Both the position numbers and the translations under genes were made by a program. DNA of 64,000 nucleotides from Streptomyces spiroverticillatus. GTDB taxonomy: Bacteria > Actinomycetota > Actinomycetes > Streptomycetales > Streptomycetaceae. The stretch is from contig BMUX01000011.1 of NCBI GenBank assembly GCA_014650415.1, forward strand, positions 172,052 through 236,051, written 5' to 3'. The notes below the pieces were generated by a model. That model saw only the letters and a program-made list of their open reading frames with translations, did no database searches and was not told the origin of the DNA. Shown piece by piece: positions 42,637-51,968 of the stretch (positions within the stretch are counted from its first letter, which is position 1; each line of letters begins with the position of its first letter).

Positions 42637-43406
42637 GCGCGCTTGACCGCCACCGCACCGAACTGCGCCACCCGCGGATCCTGTGCACGCCAGTGCGCGC
42701 AGGACACGACGCCGGGCTCCAGGATCTCCAACCCGTCCAGGAACGAGGCGAATTCGGCACCCGTGCGGGTGCGGATCGGCGGGGTCGCGTTCTCGTTCCA
42801 GAAGGCCATCGCGGCCTCGTTGCCCTCGCCGCCCAGTTCCAGGGTGGGGTGGGTGAGCGCGAGGTGGCTGCCCGGCGGGAGGGCGGCCATCAGGGTGCGT
42901 ACGATCGACCGCGCCTCGGCCGTGTCCGCAACGAAGTTGAGGATGCCCAGCATCGTCACGGCGACCGGGCGGTCCAGGTCCAGGGTCAGGGCGGCCGCTT
43001 CGAGGATCTTCTCCGGGTCGCGGGTGTCCGCGTCGACGTACGCGGTGGCGCCCTCGGGGGTGCTGGTCAGGAGGGCGCGGGCGTGGGCGAGGACCACCGG
43101 GTCGTTGTCCGCGTAGACGATGCGGGCATCGGGCGCGATGCGCTGGGCGACCTCGTGCGTGTTGTCGGCGGTGGGCAGACCCGTACCGATGTCGAGGAAC
43201 TGACGCAGACCCGCCTCGCCCGCCAGGTAGGAGACCGCGCGGCCCAGGAAGCGGCGGTCGGCGCGGGCGACTTCGCTGATGGACGGGTACAGGAAGGTCA
43301 CCTGGTCGCCGACGGTGGCGTCGACGGGGTAGTGGTCCTTGCCGTCCAGCCAGTAGTTCCAGACGCGGGCGCTGTGGGCGATGTCGGTGCGTATGTCGGC
43401 GGGCAT
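42633..43406 (-). CDS. SAM-dependent methyltransferase, DUF574 family
   Basis: The 257-residue protein starts PADIRTDIAHSARVWNYWLD then GKDHYPVD, the signature of the actinobacterial DUF574 family. It has a SAM-binding segment FLDIGTGLPTADNTHEVAQR and VVYADNDPVVLAHARALL-like sequence. Substrates of this family are unknown. ATG 43406 has GGAGGA upstream. It is the first gene of a three-gene operon with the kinase and regulator, so it may be linked to signal transduction. Confidence 0.88.
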   Translation of the reverse strand: MPADIRTDIAHSARVWNYWLDGKDHYPVDATVGDQVTFLYPSISEVARADRRFLGRAVSYLAGEAGLRQFLDIGTGLPTADNTHEVAQRIAPDARIVYADNDPVVLAHARALLTSTPEGATAYVDADTRDPEKILEAAALTLDLDRPVAVTMLGILNFVADTAEARSIVRTLMAALPPGSHLALTHPTLELGGEGNEAAMAFWNENATPPIRTRTGAEFASFLDGLEILEPGVVSCAHWRAQDPRVAQFGAVAVKRA

Positions 43407-43459
43407 GCGGCGCGGTCTCCTCCGGCGCGGGGGTGGTGGGACGCCATCATGCCGGACGG

Positions 43460-44185
43460 TCAACTGCGACGTGTGGTGCGGTACTTGGTGATGGTGCGGG
43501 AGAGGAGGTCGAGGCGGTTGGTGGTGATCGCGTCGACGCCCGCGACGAGCAGACGGTGCATGCTGCGGGCCGTGTCCGGGGTCCAGGCGGACACCAGCAG
43601 GCCGTCCCGGTGGGCGCGGTCCACCACGGTGCGGTCGACGAGCGGGAAGCGGTAGTTCAGCCAGCGCGGGGTGAGGGCGGCGAGCACCTCGGGGCGCGGC
43701 GGGGCGCCGGACGTCCAGGTCAGGGCGATCTCCGCGTGCGGGTCGGCGGCGCGGACCCGGAGCATCGCGGCCGGGCCGCCGCAGTAGTACATGCGCGCGC
43801 TCGCGCCCGCCTCGTGGACGACGCCCACCACTTTCCGTACGACCTCGTCGTGGGCGCCCGGCAGGTCGAGCATCAGGCGGCGGGCGCCGACCTCGAGGAT
43901 CGCCTCGCGCAGGGTGGGCACACCGTGCCCGGTCAGGTCGTCGACCTCGGCCTTCGTGAGGTCCACCAGCCAGCGGTCGTGGCCCCAGAGGCGCTGGAGC
44001 GTCTCGTCGTGCAGGAGCACCGGTACGCCGTCGCGGGTCAGCCGTACGTCGACCTCCACCGCGTCCGCGCCCAGGTCGAGGGCGGAGCGGATCGAGGCGA
44101 GGGTGTTCTCGCGGAAGCGGTACGGGTCGCCGCGATGGCCCACGGCGAGGACGGTGTAACGGTCTCGGTCACGGTCGGCGCTCAT
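43460..44185 (-). CDS. Glycerophosphodiester phosphodiesterase
   Basis: The 241-residue protein has the GDPD catalytic pattern: VGHRGDPYRFRENTLASI with the catalytic His and Arg, then DAVEVDVRLTRDGVPVLLHD with the metal-binding Glu/Asp and second His. It would release sn-glycerol-3-phosphate from phospholipid head groups. No signal peptide is seen, so it is cytoplasmic. It lies downstream of adenosine deaminase, separated by a terminator. Confidence 0.92.
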   Translation of the reverse strand: MSADRDRDRYTVLAVGHRGDPYRFRENTLASIRSALDLGADAVEVDVRLTRDGVPVLLHDETLQRLWGHDRWLVDLTKAEVDDLTGHGVPTLREAILEVGARRLMLDLPGAHDEVVRKVVGVVHEAGASARMYYCGGPAAMLRVRAADPHAEIALTWTSGAPPRPEVLAALTPRWLNYRFPLVDRTVVDRAHRDGLLVSAWTPDTARSMHRLLVAGVDAITTNRLDLLSRTITKYRTTRRS

Positions 44186-44203
44186 GGGGTCATTCTTGGT
44201 GAA

Positions 44204-44240
44204 GGGACGGCCTCCCGCGCGCTCAGCGGGAGGCCGTCCC
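44204..44240 (-). terminator. Terminator of adenosine deaminase
   Basis: GGGACGGCCTCCCGC (44204-44218) pairs perfectly with GCGGGAGGCCGTCCC (44226-44240), loop 7 nt, immediately beyond the leftward gene's stop. Confidence 0.85.
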
Positions 44241-44256
44241 CGGGCGTCCCCGGGCT

Positions 44257-45282
44257 TCAGCGGTTGAGCCAGTCCGTCGTGTACGCGTCGATCTCGGCGG
44301 TGAGCTTCGCCTTGCCGGCCTCGTCCAGGAAGGACGCCTTCACCGCGTTCTTCGCCAGCTCCGCCAGGCCCCGCTCGTCGAGGTCCAGGAGGCGGGCGGC
44401 GACGACGTACTCGTTGTTCAGGTCCGAGCCGAACATCGGCGGGTCGTCGCTGTTGATCGTGACCAGGCAGCCGGCCGCGACCATCTCCTTGATCGGGTGC
44501 TCGTCCAGGGTCGCGACCGCGCGGGTCGCGATGTTGGAGGTCGGGCAGACTTCGAGAGGGATCTGCTGCTCGGCCAGGTGCGCGAGCAGCTTCGGGTCCT
44601 GGGTGGCGCTGGTGCCGTGGCCGATGCGCTCGGCGCGCAGGTCGGTCAGGGCGTCCCAGATGGTCTCCGGGCCCGTGGTCTCGCCCGCGTGCGGGACGGA
44701 GTGCAGGCCGGCCTCGATCGCCTTGTCGAAGTACGGCTTGAACTGGGGGCGCGGGACGCCGATTTCCGGACCGCCCAGGCCGAAGGAGACCAGGCCCTCG
44801 GGGCGGTGCTCCAGGGCGAGACGTACCGTCTCCTCCGCCGACTCCAGACCGGCCTCGCCGGGGATGTCGAAGCACCAGCGCAGGACGACCCCGAGCTCGG
44901 ACTCGGCGGCCTTGCGGGCGTCCTCGATGGCCTCCATGAAGGCGGCCTCCGGGATGCCGCGGCGGGTCGAGCTGAAGGGGGTGACGGTCAGCTCGGCGTA
45001 CCGGATGTTCTGGCGGGCCATGTCGCGGGCCACCTCGTAGGTGAGGTGGCGGACGTCCTCGGGGGTGCGGATCACGTCGACGACGGCCAGGTAGACCTCG
45101 ATGAAGTGCGCGAAGTCGGTGAAGGTGAAGAACTCGCGGAGCGCCTCGGGGTCGGTGGGCACCTGGGAGTCCGGGTGCCGGGCGGCCAACTCGGCGACGA
45201 TCCGGGGGGAGGCGGAACCGACATGGTGGACGTGCAGCTCTGCCTTGGGCAGGCCCGCGACGAAGGGGCGCAGGTCTGACAT
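44257..45282 (-). CDS. add: Adenosine deaminase
   Basis: Deaminates adenosine to inosine in purine salvage. The 341-residue amidohydrolase has the metal motif HVHHVGS at 17-23, HAGETTGPETIWDAL (catalytic Glu), RIGHGTSA and the SDDPPMF metal Asp. ATG 45282 follows AGGAGG by 5 nt; the frame is open further upstream but lacks a site. It is monocistronic. Confidence 0.93.
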   Translation of the reverse strand: MSDLRPFVAGLPKAELHVHHVGSASPRIVAELAARHPDSQVPTDPEALREFFTFTDFAHFIEVYLAVVDVIRTPEDVRHLTYEVARDMARQNIRYAELTVTPFSSTRRGIPEAAFMEAIEDARKAAESELGVVLRWCFDIPGEAGLESAEETVRLALEHRPEGLVSFGLGGPEIGVPRPQFKPYFDKAIEAGLHSVPHAGETTGPETIWDALTDLRAERIGHGTSATQDPKLLAHLAEQQIPLEVCPTSNIATRAVATLDEHPIKEMVAAGCLVTINSDDPPMFGSDLNNEYVVAARLLDLDERGLAELAKNAVKASFLDEAGKAKLTAEIDAYTTDWLNR

Positions 45283-45392
45283 CGGTTCCTCCTGGTGCGG
45301 GGTGCGGAGTGGTTCGGGATCATCGTAGGCGGGGCACTCCGCCATGTGGGGTACGCCGTAGCATGACCGGGAACCGCCGATGGGGGAGAACC

Positions 45393-46031
45393 ATGTCAGA
45401 CAGCACGCCGCAGCAGCCGAACGGGACGGGTCCTTCGGGTCCCTCGGGCGCTCCGGACCCGTGGGCCCCGCCGGAGGACTCCGCGAACCGGGTGCCGTTG
45501 GACAAGCCGGGGGCGACGCCGCCCGCCTACCCGAATCCCGTGCACAGCCAGCCGACGGTGACGTCGATGCCGGCGGCGGGGACGGACGGGCTGCCGGGTG
45601 CGCCCGCGGCGCCGGGGGCGCCGGCGTACGGGTATCCGTCGGCGGCTCCGTCGGCCACGCCCGGTGAGTACGGGTACCCGCCCGCGTACCCGTCGGGGGC
45701 CACGCCCGGTGGGGGGCCGGGGTACCCCGGATACCCCGGGTACCCGGGGTACCCCGGGCCTGCGGGGTGGACGGGGGCGACGCAGCCGCAGAACGGGTTC
45801 GGTATCGCGGCGATGGTGCTCGGCATTCTGTCCATCTGCCTGTTCTGCATGTACCTCGGTGTGGTCCTGGGGCCGCTCGGGCTGATCTTCGGAATCCTCG
45901 GCCGCAAGAAGGCGGCGCGGGGGGAGGCGACGAACGCGGGGATGGCGCTGGCGGGAATCATCACGGGGTCGATCGGCCTGGCCATCCAGGCGGTGTGGAT
46001 CGGCGTCATCGTGTGGGCCGCGATGCGCTAG
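45393..46031 (+). CDS. DUF4190 membrane protein with Pro/Gly/Tyr-rich N-terminus
   Basis: A 212-residue protein: a disordered N-terminal 130 residues rich in Pro, Gly and Tyr with a GYPGYPGYPGYPGP run, then two membrane spans (IAAMVLGILSICLFCMYLGV and GLIFGILGRKKA, AGIITGSIGLAIQAVWIGV) in the DUF4190 arrangement with the central GRKKAARGE loop. Function unknown; such proteins are common in Streptomyces. ATG 45393 follows GGGGGAG. Confidence 0.87.
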   Translation: MSDSTPQQPNGTGPSGPSGAPDPWAPPEDSANRVPLDKPGATPPAYPNPVHSQPTVTSMPAAGTDGLPGAPAAPGAPAYGYPSAAPSATPGEYGYPPAYPSGATPGGGPGYPGYPGYPGYPGPAGWTGATQPQNGFGIAAMVLGILSICLFCMYLGVVLGPLGLIFGILGRKKAARGEATNAGMALAGIITGSIGLAIQAVWIGVIVWAAMR

Positions 46032-46175
46032 GGCTGCGCGCACCCGGCGTCCAAGGTGCGGGCAGGGGCCGGTACCGGGGTGGGCCCGGATCGGGCGTAC
46101 CGCCCCCTTGCCCGCCCGTCCCGCCCCCGGGGGGCGGCCCCGCCGCCCAAGGGGGCTCGGGGAAAGGGCGCCCCG

Positions 46176-46213
46176 CCCACGGGGGCGAGGCGGAAAGAGC
46201 TCCGCCCCGTGGG
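46176..46213. terminator. Two-way hairpin between convergent genes
   Basis: CCCACGG (46176-46182) pairs with CCGTGGG (46207-46213), and GGCGGA (46189-46194) with TCCGCC (46201-46206), making a bulged stem in the 187-nt gap between the DUF4190 gene and the NADAR gene. Confidence 0.6.
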
Positions 46214-46218
46214 CTGCC

Positions 46219-46764
46219 TCAGCCCGCCAGCGCAGCCCTCGTGTCCATGAGGGCGAAGCCCAGGAGGTTCTGGCCGCGCCAGGTGGCGGGGTCGGCGGCG
46301 CGAGGGTCGTCGGCGGCGAGGCCGATGCCCCAGATGCGGTCGAGGGGGCTCGCCTCGACCAGGACCCGGGAGCCCGTGCCCAGGAGGTACGCCCCCAGGT
46401 CCGCGTGCTGGGTGAACTTGTGGATGTTGCCGGCGACGACGATGTCGTAGCGAGCCGCTGCCCACTCCGGTTCCAAGAAACCCCTGACCAAGCGGCCCGC
46501 CTTCTTCGCCGCAGCAGGAGAGGTCGCCGCGAGCGCCGCCCGCTCCGCCTCCGCGTCCCCGAAGAGCACCGCCTTGCGGGCCATCATCCAGTGCTCGGCC
46601 GTCGCGTAGACCACCCCGTCCACCGTGAACGGCGACGGCCACCACTGGCTGAAAATGCTTGGCCCCAGCGAACCGTCCGGTCGCGGACGGTGACCCCAGA
46701 AGTGCAGGAACTTCACCCGCTCGCCCCCGCTGACCTGCGCCGCAATCTCCTCGATCTTCCCCAT
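46219..46764 (-). CDS. NADAR-domain protein (YbiA-like, DUF1768)
   Basis: The 181-residue protein has the NADAR signature FSQWWPSPFTVDG, TAEHWMMARKA and GFLEPEW, then the conserved WRGQNLLGFALMDTR at the end. NADAR proteins act on ADP-ribosyl or ribosylated bases; some reverse guanine ADP-ribosylation by DarT toxins, while YbiA-like ones cleave riboflavin precursors. No toxin-like gene is beside it, so a damage-repair or metabolite-repair role is more likely. It is divergent from the polyamine operon. Confidence 0.87.
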   Translation of the reverse strand: MGKIEEIAAQVSGGERVKFLHFWGHRPRPDGSLGPSIFSQWWPSPFTVDGVVYATAEHWMMARKAVLFGDAEAERAALAATSPAAAKKAGRLVRGFLEPEWAAARYDIVVAGNIHKFTQHADLGAYLLGTGSRVLVEASPLDRIWGIGLAADDPRAADPATWRGQNLLGFALMDTRAALAG

Positions 46765-46858
46765 GCATGCGAGTCTGGCATTCGCCACTGACACTCCGTA
46801 CGGAATTTCCGCGCCGACTCGACACACGGTCGACCGAATTCGTCGCGTAACCAAAAGG

Positions 46859-46879
46859 CAACAACGGAATCACTTGTTG
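46859..46879. promoter_or_regulatory. Inverted repeat upstream of the polyamine operon
   Basis: CAACAA (46859-46864) and TTGTTG (46874-46879) are separated by 9 nt in the AT-richer gap between the NADAR gene and the dehydrogenase gene. Possible operator; regulator unknown. Confidence 0.35.
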
Positions 46880-46970
46880 GTGGCGAAGTGCTCTGTCAGG
46901 ATCGGCAATCAAATCAAGCTGGAGCTACGCCGACCCCCGTATGACGGGGTGAGCGGCGGAGGAGAGCGTC

Positions 46971-48485
46971 ATGGGCAACCGCTTCCAGGTGCAGGACCGC
47001 TTCGAGGGCGGCGCACAGTACATCGGCGGGCAGTTGCGTCCCGGTACCTCGGGTCGTACTCACACGGTCGTGAACCCCGCCACGGGCGAGGGGATCTATT
47101 CGTACGAGTTGGCCGGAAGAGACGACGTGGACGCGGCTGTGGCAGCCGCCAAGGCGGCCTTCCCCGGCTGGTCCGGGGCCACCCCGGGCGAGCGCTCCGA
47201 CGCCATGCACAAGTTCGCCGCCGTCCTCGCCGAGCAGGCCGAGGACTTCGCGTACGCCGAGTCGCTCCAGTGCGGCAAGCCGATCAAGCTGTCGCGGGAG
47301 TTCGACGTACCCGGCACGGTCGACAACGTCGCCTTCTTCGCGGGCGCGGCCCGTCACCTGGAGGGCAAGTCCGCCGGGGAGTACGACGGCGACCACACCT
47401 CGTACATCCGCCGTGAGGCGATCGGTGTCGTCGGCTCGATCGCGCCCTGGAACTACCCGCTCCAGATGGCCGCCTGGAAGATCCTCCCGGCCATCGCCGC
47501 GGGCAACACCATCGTGCTGAAGCCGGCCGAACTGACCCCCTTCACCTCGCTCATGTTCGCGCAGGCCGCGAAGGAGGCCGGGCTGCCGGACGGTGTCGTC
47601 AACATCGTCACCGGCGCCGGCAAGGACGCGGGCGAGCACCTGGTCGGCCACCCGGACGTCGCGATGACCTCCTTCACCGGCTCCACCCCGGTCGGCAAGC
47701 GCGTCGCCGAGATCGCCACCTCGACGGTCAAGCGGCTGCACCTGGAGCTGGGCGGCAAGGCCCCGTTCGTCGTCTTCGACGACGCCGACCTGGAGGCCGC
47801 CATCAACGGCGCGGTCGCCGGAGCCCTCATCAACACCGGCCAGGACTGCACCGCCGCCACGCGCGCGTACGTGCAGCGTCCGCTGTACGACGCCTTCGTC
47901 AGCGGGGTCGCCGAGCTGATGGAGTCCGTACGGCTGGGTGACCCCTTCGCGGAGACCACCGACCTCGGCCCGCTCATCAGCTTCGCCCAGCGCGACCGCG
48001 TCGCCGCCATCGTCGAGCGCGCACGCTCGTACGCCCGGGTCGTCACCGGCGGCGAGGCCCCGCAGGGCGACCTCAAGGACGGCGCGTACTACCGCCCGAC
48101 CCTGATCGCCGACGCCGCCCAGGACAGCGAGATCGTCCAGGACGAGATCTTCGGCCCGGTGCTCGTGGTGCTGCCGTTCGACACCGACGACGAGGGCATC
48201 GAGCTGGCCAACGACACTCCGTACGGTCTGGCCGCCTCGGCCTGGACCCGCGACGTGTTCCGCGCGAACCGCGCCACCCGCGAGATCAAGGCGGGCTGTG
48301 TGTGGGTCAACGACCACATTCCGATCCTCAGCGAGATGCCGCACGGCGGGTACAAGGCCAGCGGCTTCGGCAAGGACATGTCGGTGTACTCCTTCGAGGA
48401 GTACACGCAGGTCAAGCACGTCATGTTCGACAACACCGCGGTGGCCCGCAAGGACTGGCACCGCACGATCTTCGGGGACCGATAA
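46971..48485 (+). CDS. Aldehyde dehydrogenase, probable 4-aminobutyraldehyde dehydrogenase (polyamine operon)
   Basis: A 504-residue enzyme with the catalytic Cys in NTGQDCTAATR, the base Glu in LELGGKAP and the NAD loop SFTGSTPVGKR. It is a paralogue of the gene at 36547 (shared FFAGAARHLEGKSAGEY and related segments) and begins the operon that holds the binding protein, transporter and amine oxidoreductase. This context suggests oxidation of 4-aminobutanal produced from imported putrescine. ATG 46971 follows GGAGGAGAG. Confidence 0.9.
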   Translation: MGNRFQVQDRFEGGAQYIGGQLRPGTSGRTHTVVNPATGEGIYSYELAGRDDVDAAVAAAKAAFPGWSGATPGERSDAMHKFAAVLAEQAEDFAYAESLQCGKPIKLSREFDVPGTVDNVAFFAGAARHLEGKSAGEYDGDHTSYIRREAIGVVGSIAPWNYPLQMAAWKILPAIAAGNTIVLKPAELTPFTSLMFAQAAKEAGLPDGVVNIVTGAGKDAGEHLVGHPDVAMTSFTGSTPVGKRVAEIATSTVKRLHLELGGKAPFVVFDDADLEAAINGAVAGALINTGQDCTAATRAYVQRPLYDAFVSGVAELMESVRLGDPFAETTDLGPLISFAQRDRVAAIVERARSYARVVTGGEAPQGDLKDGAYYRPTLIADAAQDSEIVQDEIFGPVLVVLPFDTDDEGIELANDTPYGLAASAWTRDVFRANRATREIKAGCVWVNDHIPILSEMPHGGYKASGFGKDMSVYSFEEYTQVKHVMFDNTAVARKDWHRTIFGDR

Positions 48486-48531
48486 AGAGTCCGCCTCACC
48501 AGCGGCAACCCACCCGAAAGGGCAATTGCGC

Positions 48532-49788
48532 ATGGAGCAGTTCCAGCACGGGTCACCCTCCACGGAGAATGCGGTGGAGAGAGCCATGCGGCGCAGCATC
48601 ACGAGCGGCCGGGGTGCACTCACCCGGCGCTCGCTGATGCGCGCCGCCGGCGGCGGCGCCCTTGCCCTCGGCGGCATCGGCGTACTCAGTGCCTGCGGTA
48701 TTCCGGCCGCGGGCGGCAAGGACAAGCAGGCGAAGGTCTCGGACGACTTCTCGGCCAAGGAGAAGCAGGTCGTCTTCTCCAACTGGACCGAGTACATGGA
48801 CGTCGGCGAGGACGACAAGGGTTATCCGACCCTTGAGGCCTTCACGAAGCGCACCGGGATATCCGTCAAGTACACGGCGGACATCAACGACAACAACGAG
48901 TTCTTCGGCAAGATCCAGCAGCAGCTGCACAACGGCCAGGACATCGGCCGCGACCTCATCTGCGTCACCGACTGGATGGCCGCCCGGCTGATCCGGCTCG
49001 GCTGGGTGCAGAAGCTCGACCCCACGCACCTGCCCCACGCGTACGCCAACCTCGCCGCCCAGTTCCGCAGCCCCGCCTGGGACCCGGGCCGCGCCTACTC
49101 GTACCCCTGGACCGGCATCTCCACGGTCATCGCGTACAACGAGAAGGCGACCGGCGGGCGCAAGGTCGACTCGATCTCGCAGCTCCTCGACGACCCCCAG
49201 CTCAAGGGGAAGGTCGGCTTCCTCTCCGAGATGCGCGACAGCATCGGGATGACGCTGCTGGACCTGGGCAAGGACCCCGCGAAGTTCACCGACGACGACT
49301 ACGACGCGGCGGTCGCCCGGCTCCAGAAGGGCGTCGACAGCAAGCAGATCCGCCGCTTCACCGGCAACGACTACACCTCCGACCTGGAGAAGGGCGACCT
49401 GGCGGCCTGCGTGGCCTGGGCCGGGGACGTCGTACAGCTCCAGGCGGACAATCCGTCGGTGAAGTTCGCGATACCCAAGGCCGGTTACATATCGTCCTCG
49501 GACAATCTGCTGGTCCCGGCGAAGGCCCGGCACAAGACCAACGCCGAGAAGCTGATCGACTACTACTACGAGCCCGGGCCCGCGGCCCAGCTCGCCGCGT
49601 ACATCAACTACGTCTGCCCCGTCGAGGGCGTCCGCGAGGAACTCGCCAAGCTCGACAAGGCGCTGGCCGACTCCACGCTGATCCTCCCCGACAAGGAGAT
49701 GGCGGCCAAGGCGCATCCCTTCCGCACGCTCAGCGAGGCGGAGGAGAAGACGTACGAGGAGAAGTTCGCCAAGCTCATCGGCGCGTAA
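48532..49788 (+). CDS. potD: Polyamine ABC transporter substrate-binding lipoprotein
   Basis: A 418-residue extracellular binding protein: twin-arginine-like TRRSLMRAA, lipobox LSAC near residue 57, then the PotD-type fold (FSNWTEYMDVGEDD, EAFTKRTGISVKYTADINDN, WTGISTVIAYNEKATGG). The mature part starts with polar KDKQAK. It is 46 nt after the dehydrogenase and ahead of potABC, so it belongs to one operon for putrescine/spermidine uptake. Confidence 0.92.
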   Translation: MEQFQHGSPSTENAVERAMRRSITSGRGALTRRSLMRAAGGGALALGGIGVLSACGIPAAGGKDKQAKVSDDFSAKEKQVVFSNWTEYMDVGEDDKGYPTLEAFTKRTGISVKYTADINDNNEFFGKIQQQLHNGQDIGRDLICVTDWMAARLIRLGWVQKLDPTHLPHAYANLAAQFRSPAWDPGRAYSYPWTGISTVIAYNEKATGGRKVDSISQLLDDPQLKGKVGFLSEMRDSIGMTLLDLGKDPAKFTDDDYDAAVARLQKGVDSKQIRRFTGNDYTSDLEKGDLAACVAWAGDVVQLQADNPSVKFAIPKAGYISSSDNLLVPAKARHKTNAEKLIDYYYEPGPAAQLAAYINYVCPVEGVREELAKLDKALADSTLILPDKEMAAKAHPFRTLSEAEEKTYEEKFAKLIGA

Positions 49789-49899
49789 GAGCCCTCCGAG
49801 ATACCAGGCGCCACCAGGTGCCCGCACGTGTCACCACGTACGAGGCAACCCCCCACGCACCCCCCGAAGCACCCCGACTCCCCCCTGGGACCGCAACCC

Positions 49900-51051
49900 A
49901 TGACTCAGAAGACCGAAGGCGGCGACGTCCGCCTCGCCGGGATCAGCAAGACCTACGGCTCGTTCACCGCCGTGCACCCGCTCGACCTGACCGTCCCGCA
50001 GGGCTCCTTCTTCGCCCTGCTCGGCGCGTCCGGCTGCGGCAAGACGACGACGCTGCGGATGATCGCCGGCCTGGAGGACCCCTCCACCGGCACCGTCTCC
50101 CTCGGCGACACCGACGTCACGCACCTGCCGCCGTACAAGCGCCCGGTGAACACCGTCTTCCAGAGCTACGCGCTCTTCCCGCACCTCGACATCAGCGAGA
50201 ACGTCGCCTTCGGGCTGCGCCGCCGCGGCATCAAGTCCGTGAAGAAGCAGGTCGACGACATGCTCGACCTCGTCCAGCTCGGCCAGTTCGCCAAGCGCAA
50301 GCCGCACCAGCTCTCCGGCGGCCAGCAGCAGCGCGTCGCCGTCGCCCGCGCCCTCATCAACCACCCGCAGGTGCTGCTCCTCGACGAGCCGCTGGGTGCC
50401 CTGGACCTCAAGCTGCGCCGTCAGATGCAGCTGGAGCTCAAGCGCATCCAGACCGAGGTCGGGATCACCTTCGTGCACGTCACCCACGACCAGGAGGAGG
50501 CCATGACGATGGCCGACCAGGTCGCGGTCATGAACGGCGGCCGGGTCGAGCAGCTCGGTGCCCCCGCCGACCTGTACGAGAACCCGAAGACCACCTTCGT
50601 CGCCAACTTCCTGGGCACCTCGAACCTCATCGAGGCCGAGGTCGCCTCCACCACCTCCGACGTCGTCACCGTCACCTGCGGCGGCGCCAAGCTCAAGCTG
50701 CCGAACGCCCGATGTCAGGCCCAGACCGCAACCGGCGACAAGCTCCTGGTGGGCGTGCGCCCCGAGAAGGTGTCGATCGCGCACGCCGACGACGCGGACA
50801 GCATCCCCGACGGGCGCAACCGCATCACCGGCCGCATCACCGCCTCCAGCTTCATCGGCGTCTCCACCCAGTTCATCGTGGACAGCCCCGCCTGCGCCGA
50901 CTTCGACGTGTACGTCCAGAACATCGAGCGCGACTCCCGCCTGGCCCCCGGCGCCGAGGTCGTCCTGCACTGGAACCCCGAGCACACCTTCGGCCTCGAC
51001 GCCGACCAGGCCATCGACGCGGGCGTGCAGTCGGTGGAGGACGCCTCGTGA
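49900..51051 (+). CDS. potA: Polyamine ABC transporter ATP-binding protein
   Basis: A 383-residue ATPase with Walker A GASGCGKTT near 46, signature LSGGQQQRVAVARAL, Walker B LLLDEPLGALD, switch VTHDQEEAM and a C-terminal TOBE domain (FIGVSTQFIVDS). ATG 49900 gives the standard length; an upstream start would add a Pro-rich extension. It overlaps the permease start by 4 nt (GTGA). Confidence 0.93.
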   Translation: MTQKTEGGDVRLAGISKTYGSFTAVHPLDLTVPQGSFFALLGASGCGKTTTLRMIAGLEDPSTGTVSLGDTDVTHLPPYKRPVNTVFQSYALFPHLDISENVAFGLRRRGIKSVKKQVDDMLDLVQLGQFAKRKPHQLSGGQQQRVAVARALINHPQVLLLDEPLGALDLKLRRQMQLELKRIQTEVGITFVHVTHDQEEAMTMADQVAVMNGGRVEQLGAPADLYENPKTTFVANFLGTSNLIEAEVASTTSDVVTVTCGGAKLKLPNARCQAQTATGDKLLVGVRPEKVSIAHADDADSIPDGRNRITGRITASSFIGVSTQFIVDSPACADFDVYVQNIERDSRLAPGAEVVLHWNPEHTFGLDADQAIDAGVQSVEDAS

Positions 51052-51968
51052 CCGTCACCGAAGCTCCCCCCGCGACCGAGGAACCCCCGGTCCACAAGGT
51101 CTCCGCGCGCAAGCGGCTCGTCCCGTACTGGCTGCTGCTGCCCGGCATCCTGTGGCTGCTGGTCTTCTTCGCGCTGCCGCTGATCTACCAGGGCTCCACC
51201 TCCGTCCAGGAGGGCTCGCTGGAGGCCGGGTTCAAGGTCACCTGGCACTTCCAGACGTACTGGGACGCGCTCGCCGAATACTGGCCGCAGTTCATCCGCT
51301 CGCTGCTCTACGCGGGCACCGCGACGATCCTGTGTCTGCTGCTCGGCTACCCGCTCGCCTACCTCATCGCCTTCAAGGCGGGGCGCTGGCGCAATCTCGT
51401 CCTGGTGCTGGTCATCGCGCCGTTCTTCACCAGCTTCCTGATCCGTACGCTCGCCTGGAAGACGATCCTGGCGGACGGCGGCCCCGTCGTCGGCGTGCTG
51501 GACGCCCTGCACGTCCTGGACGTGACGAGCTGGCTGGGCTGGACCGAGGGAAGCCGCCTGCTGGCCACGCCCCTCGCGGTGGTCTGCGGCCTGACGTACA
51601 ACTTCCTGCCCTTCATGATCCTGCCGCTCTACACCTCCCTGGAGCGCATCGACGGCAGGCTGCACGAGGCGGCCGGGGACCTGTACGCGACCCCGGCGAC
51701 GACCTTCCGGAAGGTGACGTTCCCGCTGTCCATGCCGGGTGTCGTCTCCGGCACGCTGCTGACCTTCATCCCGGCGGCCGGCGACTACGTCAACGCCGAA
51801 CTGCTCGGCTCGACCGACACCAAGATGGTCGGCTCGGTCATCCAGTCGCAGTTCCTGCGGGTGCTCGACTATCCGACGGCCGCCGCGCTGTCCTTCATCC
51901 TCATGGCGATCGTGTTGATCATGGTCACCGTCTACATGCGCAAGTCCGGGACGGAGGACCTCGTCTGA
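51048..51968 (+). CDS. potB: Polyamine ABC transporter permease 1
   Basis: A 306-residue permease with six membrane spans, starting after a 25-residue cytoplasmic N-terminus. The coupling loop is LHEAAGDLYATPATTFRKVT then FPLSMPG. The GTG 51048 start overlaps potA by 4 nt, and the stop overlaps potC by one base, consistent with translational coupling. Confidence 0.92.
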   Translation: MTVTEAPPATEEPPVHKVSARKRLVPYWLLLPGILWLLVFFALPLIYQGSTSVQEGSLEAGFKVTWHFQTYWDALAEYWPQFIRSLLYAGTATILCLLLGYPLAYLIAFKAGRWRNLVLVLVIAPFFTSFLIRTLAWKTILADGGPVVGVLDALHVLDVTSWLGWTEGSRLLATPLAVVCGLTYNFLPFMILPLYTSLERIDGRLHEAAGDLYATPATTFRKVTFPLSMPGVVSGTLLTFIPAAGDYVNAELLGSTDTKMVGSVIQSQFLRVLDYPTAAALSFILMAIVLIMVTVYMRKSGTEDLV

